Shown one piece after another: positions 42,453 to 50,620 of a stretch of DNA of 64,000 nt. Numbering within the stretch: position 1 is the stretch's first letter; every line of letters starts with the position of its first letter. Origin of the DNA: Streptomyces zagrosensis (lineage in GTDB: Bacteria; Actinomycetota; Actinomycetes; Streptomycetales; Streptomycetaceae); the NCBI RefSeq assembly GCF_014203645.1, contig NZ_JACHJL010000009.1:1-64000 (forward strand), in the 5' to 3' direction. The notes beneath the pieces are model-generated. The model had not been told where the DNA came from. It made no database searches and saw only the letters and a list, made by a program, of their open reading frames with translations. The position numbers and the translations under genes were made by a program.

Positions 42453-43352
42453 GTGGAGAAGCCTGATCACTGGCCCCCCGCGCCCGAACCAGCGAACATG
42501 ATGAGGTTGACCCAACTCGCCGGCGAACGCGATGGGGTGGGCACAGCCGACCGGCGCAGCATTGTGCTGACCTGGCAGCACACTGTACGTGTCGCTGATG
42601 GCACCGTGCTGCGGTTCTTCCTCACGGACGCCGACCCGTGCGAGCCCGCCATGGGATGGAAGCCCGCGACGGACATCGAGTTCCAACACGCGTACGAGAA
42701 CGCACTGTTCGACCCGAAGGCGCTTGCGGCTGGCGAGCTGTGCGCCAACACCCACCGCATCCAAATTCCGCTGGATGCGCTCGCCGGAACGGGCGGGTTC
42801 TTTTGGTCGGACGGAGCACACACAGCCGGAATCATGACCACCAACGGCAAGGCGCCCGAGGACTGCGAGCTCCACCTAGCACACGTCCCGGGGCCACAAG
42901 TGATCCCGGGCGCCCCGCACGTCCGCGTGAGTCTGCTGGTGTGGAAACCGCTGGACCCCGAGGCCCCAGGCGACACGACCCGCGGCTTGCCGCAGGTCCT
43001 ACAGATCCGCGAGGGTACGACCCCATGGCAGGTGCCGGGCGTCATCCTGCGCCCCGGTGAGCTGCTGTTATCCGCGGCAGCGCGGGCCGCGTACGCGGTC
43101 GGGCTGGAACTGCCGAACCACCACCGCGTACTCGCCACCGACTTCCGCCGTCCCGAGCACATGACATTGGTCGTAGACGGTGGCTGGGTCTCGGGGGCGG
43201 ACGCGCGGACAGCGGACGGCCACTTCAGCTCGTGCCGGTGCCACGCCGAGCCGCACAGCAGGCGGTGGGCTGCCTGGACGGAACTGGACGACGTGATGAC
43301 TCGCGCCCTGCATGCCGCGGTGACCATCCCACTAGGTAAGGAGAACAGGTGA
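42453..43352 (+). CDS. Hypothetical protein of the five-gene operon (TTA-containing)
   Basis: Predicted soluble protein of 299 residues; not recognised. It starts with a Pro-rich leader, then RSIVLTWQHTVRVADGTVLR, FFLTDADPCEP, an IPLDALAGTGGFFWSDGAH segment and a C-terminal HFSSCRCHAEPHSRRW. No transmembrane span or signal peptide is visible. Codon 206 is TTA (43068-43070), a bldA mark. GTG at 42453 follows 6 bp after the previous stop; a GGGGAG is somewhat distant, so reinitiation is likely. Its TGA overlaps the next GTG (GTGA). Largest member of the operon and hence the best candidate for its main activity. Confidence 0.65.
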   Translation: MEKPDHWPPAPEPANMMRLTQLAGERDGVGTADRRSIVLTWQHTVRVADGTVLRFFLTDADPCEPAMGWKPATDIEFQHAYENALFDPKALAAGELCANTHRIQIPLDALAGTGGFFWSDGAHTAGIMTTNGKAPEDCELHLAHVPGPQVIPGAPHVRVSLLVWKPLDPEAPGDTTRGLPQVLQIREGTTPWQVPGVILRPGELLLSAAARAAYAVGLELPNHHRVLATDFRRPEHMTLVVDGGWVSGADARTADGHFSSCRCHAEPHSRRWAAWTELDDVMTRALHAAVTIPLGKENR

Positions 43353-43687
43353 TCCCGTTGCCGCGCCACTGGAAGACCCACACCCACGGATACGCCGCGT
43401 TCTGTCTCGGGGATGGCGACGAGTGCGAAGCCGAGGCGGACGACAGGCTGACCATCGCCGAGGTAGACGTGTGGATGGCGACGCACCGAGCCCACAGTGG
43501 GCATGCCCGCTTCCACGTCTCCGCCTTCGGCACGGCTGACCTGTGCGAGGGCCAACCGCCACTTCTCCTGCCCACCGCCGCCCCCGCGTTGCGACTTCTG
43601 GTAACCGCCGCCCTGACCCAGATGAACCACTTGTGGACCCGCCACTACACACGCGCCCTCACCCGCTTGAACAAGCAGGCGCCATGA
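43349..43687 (+). CDS. Hypothetical protein of the five-gene operon
   Basis: Predicted 112-residue protein. It has FCLGDGDECEAEAD followed by VDVWMATHRAHSGHARFHVS, a W-x4-H-x4-H spacing seen in some small zinc-like streptomycete proteins. The C-terminal half LLLPTAAPALRLLVTAALTQ is probably helical. GTG at 43349 overlaps the preceding TGA, and its own TGA overlaps the next ATG (ATGA). AAGGAG lies upstream. Function unknown. Confidence 0.65.
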   Translation: MIPLPRHWKTHTHGYAAFCLGDGDECEAEADDRLTIAEVDVWMATHRAHSGHARFHVSAFGTADLCEGQPPLLLPTAAPALRLLVTAALTQMNHLWTRHYTRALTRLNKQAP

Positions 43688-43896
43688 CAGCCATGACAGG
43701 CAGGCGACTGATCCGGCAGGTGGTAGATGCGCGCCAAGCGCGCGTGGGCGACTGCGTCGCACTCGGTGAGCTAGTGCGGACCGTTCAAGAAGTGCGGCGT
43801 ACTGAGACCGGGACCACGCTCATACTCCGCAACGGGTCCGTGACCCTCCTGCACGGCGTGCGGGTCACGGTGCATCGGGGTGACAGTCGGCTGTGA
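43684..43896 (+). CDS. Small hypothetical protein of the five-gene operon
   Basis: Predicted 70-residue basic protein, probably all-beta: GRRLIRQVVDARQARVGDCV, LVRTVQEVRRTETGTTLILR, NGSVTLLHGVRVTVHRG. Pattern suggests a small barrel, possibly nucleic-acid binding, but no family is recognised. ATG at 43684 overlaps the previous TGA and a second ATG is 9 nt later. Its TGA overlaps the GTG of the next gene. An in-frame extension upstream only covers the preceding gene in another phase. Confidence 0.65.
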   Translation: MTAMTGRRLIRQVVDARQARVGDCVALGELVRTVQEVRRTETGTTLILRNGSVTLLHGVRVTVHRGDSRL

Positions 43897-44252
43897 TGAC
43901 GTCGCAGTGCACAGCCGTCGCCATCGCTGATGTCCCGGACGACGGGACCGTAGATCTCCGCGAGCTGGGTGAGGCACACGATGACGGCCATGCTGCTCTG
44001 GCCACCGACCTGGACCCCTGGGGTGCGGTTTTCTTCCGCTGGTCAGAGAGCGGCTACCGCTTCGAGGCTCACCCGTGGTGCGCGGTTGTCGGGTGGCCGC
44101 GCGAGCACGCGTGCTCCCTGTACGTGTCCCACAGCGGCCCCCACCGGTGGGCAGTCACGGACCCCGCGGATGAGGCTTCACACGTCGCAACCGAGAAGGA
44201 GTCGTTCGGGCGGTGGCCGGGGCTGTTTCAGCGTAAGCCGGCAACGGACTAG
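43893..44252 (+). CDS. Hypothetical protein of the five-gene operon
   Basis: Last gene of the operon, 119 residues. Acidic N-terminal half (VPDDGTVDLRELGEAHDDGH), then FFRWSESGYRFEAHPWCAVV and HACSLYVSHSGPHRWAVTDP. The C-x5-H-x2-H-W spacing recalls short metal-binding motifs in actinophage and ICE proteins. GTG at 43893 overlaps the preceding stop. No terminator hairpin is obvious after it. Function unknown. Confidence 0.65.
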   Translation: MMTSQCTAVAIADVPDDGTVDLRELGEAHDDGHAALATDLDPWGAVFFRWSESGYRFEAHPWCAVVGWPREHACSLYVSHSGPHRWAVTDPADEASHVATEKESFGRWPGLFQRKPATD

Positions 44253-44356
44253 CGCCCGCTCCCGCCCCTTCTCCGCTGGCCAGCTCGCGGAGCCGGGGTG
44301 GGTGAACCGCCGGTAAGGCGCGCTGCCGGGATGCGGCGTCCACGGATTAACCGCGG

Positions 44357-44406
44357 CCCCGGCTGGCACTCCGCAGCCCCGGCTGGCACTCCGCAGCCCC
44401 GGCTGG
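44357..44406. repeat. 20-bp direct repeat, two and a half copies
   Basis: CCCCGGCTGGCACTCCGCAG is present at 44357-44376 and 44377-44396, with a third partial copy to 44406. It lies in the 338-bp gap between the five-gene operon and the second Opp operon. The gap also has a 10-bp palindrome CATGATCATG (44532-44541) close to the binding-protein start. No gene is seen here. Confidence 0.7.
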
Positions 44407-44590
44407 TGCTCAGCGCGGCCCGGCCTGCCGTGCGGACCGGTGGGGCTGGCGACCGTGCGCGCCCCCACCCCTTCGGACAGGCCCCCGGCAGGCCGATCGG
44501 CGACCCGGATAGCCGCGCTTGGAGTGCGGTTCATGATCATGTGGGGTGATATCGGGTCCTAAGTGTGCTTCGGGATCTGAGGAGGACTCC

Positions 44591-46231
44591 ATGCGCGAAG
44601 TCAGGTGCGCCAAGTGGGTCGTCTGCGCGCTGGCCGTCGCGGTGGCGGCGGCTGGCTGTGGCGGAGGTGGGGACAGTGGCGGGGGCGGGGGCGGGGGCGA
44701 CGGGTCGGGCACCGTGCGGTCCTCCTGGGGCGACCCGCAGAACCCGCTGGAGCCCGCGAACACCAACGAGGTGCAGGGCGGCAAGGTCTTGGACATGGTC
44801 TTCCGCGGGTTGAAGCGGTACGACCCGAAGACCGGCAAGGCCCAGGACATGCTGGCCCAAAAGATCGAGACGAAGGACTCCCAGAACTACACGGTCACCA
44901 TCAAGAAGGGGTGGACCTTCCAAAACGGCGAGAAGGTCACCGCGAAGTCCTTCGTGGACGCCTGGAACTACGGCGCGCTGTTGGACAACAAACAGAAGAA
45001 CGCCTACTTCTTCGAGTACATCGAGGGCTACGACGCGGTCCACCCCACCTCGGGGAAGGCCACGGCCAAGACCCTGTCCGGGCTCCAGGTGAAGAACGAC
45101 AGCACCTTCACCGTCCGGCTCACCCAGAAGTTCTCCACCTGGCCGGAGACCTTGGGGTATGCCGCTTTCGCGCCGCTGCCCCGGGCGTTCTTCGACCACC
45201 ATGACGCGTGGGTGAGCAAGCCCATCGGCAATGGCCCGTACATGGTTGGCTCGTACAAAAAGGGCTCGTCGATGAAGCTCAAGAAGTGGGAGAAGTACTC
45301 CGGCCCCGACAAGGCCCAAAACGGCGGCGTCGAGTTGCGCGTCTACACCGACGTCGGTACGGCGTACACCGATCTCCAGGCCGGAAACCTCGACCTGGCC
45401 GACGACATTCCCGCCGCGCAGCTCAAGAACGTGAAACAGGACCTGGGCGACCGGTACATCAACCAACCCGCCGGCATCATCCAAACCCTCACCTTCCCCA
45501 TGTACGACAAGCGGTGGAACAAGGAAGGGATGGAAAAGGTCAGGCGCGGCCTGTCGATGGCCATCGACAGGAAGCAGATCACCGAGCGGATCTTCGAGAA
45601 GACACGCACCCCGGCCACCGACTGGACATCGCCGGTGCTCGGTGACGACGGCGGTTACCAGGCCGGGCTGTGCGGCGAAGCGTGCTCGTACGACCCGCCC
45701 CAGGCCAAGAAGCTCATCCAGGAGGGCGGCGGGCTGCCCGGCGGCAAGATGACGATCACGTACAACGCGGACACCGGCTCCCACAAGGACTGGGTGGACG
45801 CGGTGTGCAACAGCATCAACAACGCGCTCGACAAGGAAAACGCCTGTGTCGGCACGTCGATCGGCACCTTCGCCGACTACCGCAACAAGATCACCGACCG
45901 GCAGATGAAGGGCCCTTTCCGCGCCGGCTGGCAGATGGACTATCCGCTGATCCAGAACTTTCTCCAGCCGATGTTCTACACCAACGCCTCGTCCAACGAC
46001 GGCGAGTACAGCAGCAAGAAGTTCGATGACCTGGTGGACCAGGCCAACGCCGAGTCGGACACCGGAAAGGCCATCGCCGACTTCCGGCGGGCCGAGAAGG
46101 TGCTAGCCGATGACATGCCCGGCATTCCGCTCTGGTACCAAAACGGCAGCGCCGGCTATTCGGACCGGCTCAGCGATGTGCGGCTCAACGCCTTCAGCGT
46201 TCCGGTCTACAACCAGATCAAGGTCAACTGA
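44591..46231 (+). CDS. Oligopeptide-binding lipoprotein, Opp system 2
   Basis: Family-5 peptide-binding lipoprotein of 546 residues, paralogous to that at 22678. The signal sequence ends at AAAGCGGG, followed by a Gly/Asp/Ser linker. Shared segments include KKGWTFQNGEKVTAKSFVDA, LSMAIDRKQITERIFEKTR and ADTGSHKDWVDAVCNSIN. It keeps the two cysteine pairs, C361/C365 (CGEAC) and C406/C419. ATG at 44591 follows GAGGAGG; the longer open frame starting at 44546 lacks a signal sequence start. The hairpin after its stop is weaker than in system 1. Confidence 0.92.
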   Translation: MREVRCAKWVVCALAVAVAAAGCGGGGDSGGGGGGGDGSGTVRSSWGDPQNPLEPANTNEVQGGKVLDMVFRGLKRYDPKTGKAQDMLAQKIETKDSQNYTVTIKKGWTFQNGEKVTAKSFVDAWNYGALLDNKQKNAYFFEYIEGYDAVHPTSGKATAKTLSGLQVKNDSTFTVRLTQKFSTWPETLGYAAFAPLPRAFFDHHDAWVSKPIGNGPYMVGSYKKGSSMKLKKWEKYSGPDKAQNGGVELRVYTDVGTAYTDLQAGNLDLADDIPAAQLKNVKQDLGDRYINQPAGIIQTLTFPMYDKRWNKEGMEKVRRGLSMAIDRKQITERIFEKTRTPATDWTSPVLGDDGGYQAGLCGEACSYDPPQAKKLIQEGGGLPGGKMTITYNADTGSHKDWVDAVCNSINNALDKENACVGTSIGTFADYRNKITDRQMKGPFRAGWQMDYPLIQNFLQPMFYTNASSNDGEYSSKKFDDLVDQANAESDTGKAIADFRRAEKVLADDMPGIPLWYQNGSAGYSDRLSDVRLNAFSVPVYNQIKVN

Positions 46232-46358
46232 CCCCGCAGGCGAGCGGTTCGGCGCATTCGCCGACCCAGGCCCAGGGCCGGGCCCCGGACCGTAGGGCCA
46301 CCCGCCACGCGGCCCCATCGGAGCCACCCAGCCGACCCTCCCCTCTCCGGAGCCACCC

Positions 46359-47282
46359 ATGGGACGCTATGTGATCCGGCGGCTGTTGCAGATGATCCCG
46401 GTGTTCATCGGCAGCACGTTCCTGATCTTCTTCATGGTGTTCGCGCTCGGCGACCCGGTGGCCGCACTCTTCGGCGACCGGGCGCCCGACCCCGCGACCG
46501 CCGCGCAGATCCGCAAGGACCTCTTCCTCGACGAGCCGCTGTGGAAGCAGTACCTGCACTACATGAGTCTGACCTTCCGAGGCGATTTCGGTACCGCCTT
46601 CAACGGCCAGCAGGTCACCGAGCTGATGGCGGACGCCTGGCCGATCACCGTCCGGCTGACGCTGGTGGCCATCGCCTTCGAAATACTCATCGGCATCACG
46701 CTCGGCGTCCTCAGCGGTCTGCGCCGGGGGCGCGCCGTGGACACCACGGTGCTGGTGCTGACGCTCGTCGTCATCTCCATTCCAACCTTCGTCAGCGGCT
46801 ACGTGCTCCAGTACCTGTGCGGCGTCAAGTGGAACACCGTGAGCCCCACCGTCTCGCCCGAGGCGCCGCTCAACGAACTCCTGCTGCCCGGCGTCGTCGT
46901 GGGCCTGGTCTCCCTCGCCTACGTCACCCGGCTGACCCGCACCTCCGTCGCGGAGAACGTACGCGCCGACTACGTACGCACCGCACTGGCCAAGGGGCTG
47001 CCCCGGCGCCGCATCATCACCCGGCATCTGCTGCGTAACTCGCTGATTCCGGTGGTCACGTTCATCGGTACCGACATCGGCGGCCTGATGGGCGGCGCCC
47101 TCGTCACCGAGCGAATCTTCAACATCCACGGCGTCGGCTACCAGCTCTACCAGGGCGTCCTGCGGCAGAACTCGCCCACCGTCGTCGGCTTCGTGACCAT
47201 CTTGGTGATCGTCTTCCTGGTCGCCAACCTGATCGTCGATCTCCTCTACGCCGTGCTCGACCCGAGGATTCGCTATGCCTGA
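46359..47282 (+). CDS. Peptide ABC transporter permease (OppB/DppB type), Opp system 2
   Basis: Membrane channel subunit of 307 residues with about six spans. MGRYVIRRLLQMIPVFIGST opens the protein almost as in the first operon. The EAA loop is ADYVRTALAKGLPRRRIITR. It ends DLLYAVLDPRIRYA, identical to the system-1 protein. Its stop overlaps the next gene by 8 nt, the same overlap as in operon 1. The SBP gene lies 127 bp upstream. Confidence 0.93.
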   Translation: MGRYVIRRLLQMIPVFIGSTFLIFFMVFALGDPVAALFGDRAPDPATAAQIRKDLFLDEPLWKQYLHYMSLTFRGDFGTAFNGQQVTELMADAWPITVRLTLVAIAFEILIGITLGVLSGLRRGRAVDTTVLVLTLVVISIPTFVSGYVLQYLCGVKWNTVSPTVSPEAPLNELLLPGVVVGLVSLAYVTRLTRTSVAENVRADYVRTALAKGLPRRRIITRHLLRNSLIPVVTFIGTDIGGLMGGALVTERIFNIHGVGYQLYQGVLRQNSPTVVGFVTILVIVFLVANLIVDLLYAVLDPRIRYA

Positions 47283-48357
47283 GCCGCCTCCCCAGGGCCC
47301 GCCTCCCGGATCGGCTGGTCCTCCTCAAGGCCCGCCCGGACCCTTCCAGGGCCCGCCCCACGGACCGACCGGTCCTGCGCAGGGATCGCCCCACGACCCC
47401 AACGCGGCCATCGCCCCCACCGGCGGGCCCGCGTTCGACCTGGCCAGCAGCGAGGCCCAGACGCTGGAGCACGGCCCCGGCCAGGAACCCGCCGGTCCCG
47501 GGCCCGAGGTCAGGGTCGGCAGCCTGTGGTCGGACGCCTGGCGCGATCTGCGGCGCAACCCGGTCTTCATCATCTCCGCGCTGCTGATCCTGTTCCTGAT
47601 CGTCATCTCGATCTGGCCCTCACTGATCGCCAGCGGCAGCCCGTACAAGGCCGATCTCGCCAAGGCGCAAGGGGGCGCCGAACCCGGGCACCCCTTCGGC
47701 TACGACGTGCAGGGCCGCGACCTCTACACCCGGGTCGTGTACGGGGCGCGCGCCTCCATCGTCGTCGGGGTGTGCGCAACGGCCGGCGCCGCCCTGCTCG
47801 GCAGCCTGCTCGGCGGGCTCGCCGGCTTCTTCGGCGGCTGGGGCGACGCCGTGCTGTCCCGCATCGCGGACATCTTCTTCGGCATCCCGATCGTCCTCGG
47901 CGGCCTGGTCTTCCTGTCCGTGATCACCAGCGGATCAGTGTGGCCGGTGGTCGGCTTCATCGTGTTGCTCGGCTGGCCGCAGATCTCCCGCATCGCCCGC
48001 GGCTCGGTGGTGACGGTCAAACAGAACGACTACGTACAGGCCGCACGGGCGCTCGGCGCGGGCAGCGGCCGGCTGCTGCTACGGCACATCGCGCCCAACG
48101 CCATCGCCCCGGTGATCGTCGTGGCCACCATCGCGCTCGGCACGTACATCGCCCTGGAGGCCACGCTCTCCTACCTCGGCGTGGGTCTCAAGCCCCCCAC
48201 CGTGTCCTGGGGGATCGACATCTCGGCCGCCTCCACGCACATCCGCAACGCCCCGCACATGCTGCTGTGGCCCGCCGGGGCACTCAGCCTGACGGTGCTC
48301 GCGTTCATCATGCTCGGCGACGCGGTGCGCGACGCCCTCGACCCCAAGTTGCGCTGA
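47275..48357 (+). CDS. Peptide ABC transporter permease (OppC/DppC type), Opp system 2
   Basis: Second channel subunit, 360 residues. The first 80 residues are a Pro/Gly-rich cytoplasmic tail (PPGSAGPPQGPPGPFQGPPH), longer than in the paralogue at 25339. The OppC domain starts at SLWSDAWRDLRRNPVFIISA. GYDVQGRDLYTRVVYGARAS, the EAA loop and the terminal LGDAVRDALDPKLR follow. ATG at 47275. The ATPase gene starts 11 bp after its stop, as in operon 1. Confidence 0.93.
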   Translation: MPEPPPQGPPPGSAGPPQGPPGPFQGPPHGPTGPAQGSPHDPNAAIAPTGGPAFDLASSEAQTLEHGPGQEPAGPGPEVRVGSLWSDAWRDLRRNPVFIISALLILFLIVISIWPSLIASGSPYKADLAKAQGGAEPGHPFGYDVQGRDLYTRVVYGARASIVVGVCATAGAALLGSLLGGLAGFFGGWGDAVLSRIADIFFGIPIVLGGLVFLSVITSGSVWPVVGFIVLLGWPQISRIARGSVVTVKQNDYVQAARALGAGSGRLLLRHIAPNAIAPVIVVATIALGTYIALEATLSYLGVGLKPPTVSWGIDISAASTHIRNAPHMLLWPAGALSLTVLAFIMLGDAVRDALDPKLR

Positions 48358-48368
48358 GGAGACCGCAG

Positions 48369-49400
48369 GTGACCCTGGTCAACGAGCCCATCCCGCAGCC
48401 GGCCACCCCCGCGCCCGCCGGCCCGCTACTCGACGTACGCGATCTCCACGTCGAATTCCGGATGCGCGACGGCGTCGCGCACGCCGTCAACGGTGTGAGC
48501 TACAGCGTCCGCGCGGGCGAGACGCTCGCCGTGCTCGGCGAGTCCGGCTCGGGCAAGTCGGTCACCGCCCAGGCCATCATGGGCATCCTCGACTCCCCAC
48601 CCGGCTATGTGACCGGCGGCCAAGTCCTCTTCCAGGGCCGCGACCTGCTCACCCTCGGCCGCGAGGAACGCCGCAAGGTACGCGGGGCGCACATGGCGAT
48701 GATCTTCCAGGACGCGCTGTCCGCACTGAACCCGGTGGTCTCGGTCGGCGCACAACTCGGCGAGATGTACGAGGTGCACCGGGGCATGTCCCGCAGGTCC
48801 GCCCGCAAGAAGGCGGTCGAGCTGATGGAACGGGTACGCATCCCGGCCGCGCGGACCCGCGTGGGCGACTATCCGCACCAGTTCTCCGGTGGCATGCGGC
48901 AGCGCATCATGATCGCGATGGCGATGGCCCTGGAACCCGACCTGATCATCGCCGACGAGCCCACCACCGCCCTGGACGTCACCGTGCAGGCCCAGGTGAT
49001 GGAGCTCCTCGCCGAGTTGCAGCACGAGCTCAACATGGGGCTGATCCTCATCACCCACGACCTGGGCGTGGTCGCGGACGTCGCCGACACCATCGCGGTG
49101 ATGTACGCGGGCCGCATCGTGGAGACCGCCCCCGTACACGAGATCTACCGCGCCCCGGCCCACCCGTACACCCGCGGGCTGCTCGACTCGATCCCCCGCG
49201 TGGACCAAAAGGGGCAGGAGCTGTATGCGATCAAGGGCCTGCCACCGAACCTCATGCACATCCCCTCCGGATGCCCCTTCCACCCGCGCTGCCCGCGCGC
49301 CCGGGACATCTGCCGTAAGGACCACCCGCCGCTGTACGACGTCGCCCCGGGCCGCGCCAGCGCCTGCCACTTTTGGGAGGAGACCCTCAATGACGAGTGA
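48369..49400 (+). CDS. Oligopeptide ABC transporter ATPase (OppD/DppD type), Opp system 2
   Basis: ATPase of 343 residues. Walker A GESGSGKS, signature SGGMRQR, Walker B IIADEPTTALD and ITHDLG are intact, with the C-terminal Cys motif GCPFHPRCPRARDIC and ACHF. GTG at 48369 has GAGGAGACC upstream. Much of the sequence matches the paralogue at 26358 word for word (for example QAIMGILD, QDALSALNPV). Overlaps the next ATPase gene by 11 nt. Confidence 0.94.
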   Translation: MTLVNEPIPQPATPAPAGPLLDVRDLHVEFRMRDGVAHAVNGVSYSVRAGETLAVLGESGSGKSVTAQAIMGILDSPPGYVTGGQVLFQGRDLLTLGREERRKVRGAHMAMIFQDALSALNPVVSVGAQLGEMYEVHRGMSRRSARKKAVELMERVRIPAARTRVGDYPHQFSGGMRQRIMIAMAMALEPDLIIADEPTTALDVTVQAQVMELLAELQHELNMGLILITHDLGVVADVADTIAVMYAGRIVETAPVHEIYRAPAHPYTRGLLDSIPRVDQKGQELYAIKGLPPNLMHIPSGCPFHPRCPRARDICRKDHPPLYDVAPGRASACHFWEETLNDE

Positions 49401-50448
49401 GCCGATCCTGGAGGCGCGGGCGTTGGTCAAGCACTACCCGCTCACCCAGGGCGTCGTCATCAAACGACGGATCGGCGCGGTCAAGGCGGTGGACGGGGTC
49501 TCCTTCGACCTCGCCGCCGGCGAGACGCTCGGCATCGTCGGCGAGTCGGGTTGCGGCAAGTCCACCGTCGCCAAGCTCCTGGTCCACCTCGAACGCCCCA
49601 CCCGCGGCCAGATCCTCTACCGCGGCGAGGACATCAGCCACCTTTCGGGCCGGGCCCTGAAGGCGGTACGCCGCAACATCCAGATGGTCTTCCAGGACCC
49701 GTACACCTCACTCAACCCCCGGATGACGGTCGGCGACATCATCGGCGAGCCCTACGACATCCACCCCGAGGTGGCCCCCAAGGGCGACCGCCGCCGCAAG
49801 GTACGCGACCTCCTCGATGTCGTCGGCCTCAACCCCGAGTACATCAACCGCTACCCGCACCAGTTCTCCGGGGGCCAACGCCAGCGCATCGGCATCGCCC
49901 GCGGCCTCGCCCTGCGCCCGGAGATCATCGTCGCCGACGAACCCGTCTCGGCACTCGACGTGTCCGTCCAGGCCCAGGTCATCAACCTGCTGGAAAATCT
50001 CCAGCAGGAGTTCAACCTGAGCTACATCTTCATCGCCCACGACCTCTCGGTGGTCCGCCACATCTCTGACCGGGTCGCGGTGATGTACCTGGGGCGGCTG
50101 GTCGAGATCGGCACCGAAACGGAGATCTACGACCACCCCACCCACCCGTACACCCAGGCCCTACTCTCCGCCGTCCCGGTCCCCAACCCCGAAGCCCGCG
50201 AACACCGCACCCGCATCCTCCTGTCCGGCGACGTCCCCTCCCCGGCTCACCCACCCTCCGGCTGCCGCTTCCGCACCCGCTGTTGGAAGGCCCAAGAACG
50301 CTGCGCCCTGGAGGTCCCCCTCCTAGCGGTCCCCGCCGTCTTCCGCACCACGACGGGCCCGGTGGCGCACGACTCGGCCTGCCACTTCGCGGAGGAACGG
50401 GACGTGGTACCGAACACGGAACCTGGCGGGGCGGGGCGGAAGGGGTAG
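49390..50448 (+). CDS. Oligopeptide ABC transporter ATPase (OppF/DppF type), Opp system 2
   Basis: ATPase of 352 residues, last gene of operon 2. Walker A GESGCGKST, SGGQRQR, VADEPVSALD and IAHDLS are present, plus GCRFRTRCWKAQERC and ACHF. It lacks the 40-residue acidic leader of its paralogue at 27409. From VRRNIQMVFQDPYTSLNPR through the NRYPHQFSGG region the two are nearly identical. ATG at 49390 has GGGAGGAG upstream inside the previous gene. A G-rich tract, not a classical hairpin, follows the stop. Confidence 0.94.
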   Translation: MTSEPILEARALVKHYPLTQGVVIKRRIGAVKAVDGVSFDLAAGETLGIVGESGCGKSTVAKLLVHLERPTRGQILYRGEDISHLSGRALKAVRRNIQMVFQDPYTSLNPRMTVGDIIGEPYDIHPEVAPKGDRRRKVRDLLDVVGLNPEYINRYPHQFSGGQRQRIGIARGLALRPEIIVADEPVSALDVSVQAQVINLLENLQQEFNLSYIFIAHDLSVVRHISDRVAVMYLGRLVEIGTETEIYDHPTHPYTQALLSAVPVPNPEAREHRTRILLSGDVPSPAHPPSGCRFRTRCWKAQERCALEVPLLAVPAVFRTTTGPVAHDSACHFAEERDVVPNTEPGGAGRKG

Positions 50449-50620
50449 CGGGGGTGGGGCGGCCGGGCGGCTGCGGGTTGAGGCCGGGGGGTGGGGGAGG
50501 GCTGGGGGTGGCAGGGGCGAGCCTGATCTGAGTACGACTACTCATACACATCACATGGACACTCTTCGTAGAGTGATCGCTGTTGCCGCAGGGGTCAATG
50601 AGGGGTGGAGAACGGTAGCC
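50449..50620. promoter_or_regulatory. G-rich tract and dyad upstream of the WXG/DUF1023 cassette
   Basis: 50449-50515 is a G-rich tract with several runs of three to six G, able to form a G-quadruplex, just after Opp operon 2. TGAGTA-CGAC-TACTCA (50529-50544) is a perfect 6-bp dyad about 75 bp before the GTG at 50621. It may be the operator or promoter element of the next operon. Confidence 0.45.

Noticed and set aside
28684..44590. Integrated plasmid or prophage
   Set aside because: The gene mix looks accessory, but no integrase, att-site duplication, tRNA gene, Tra protein or phage structural gene was found.
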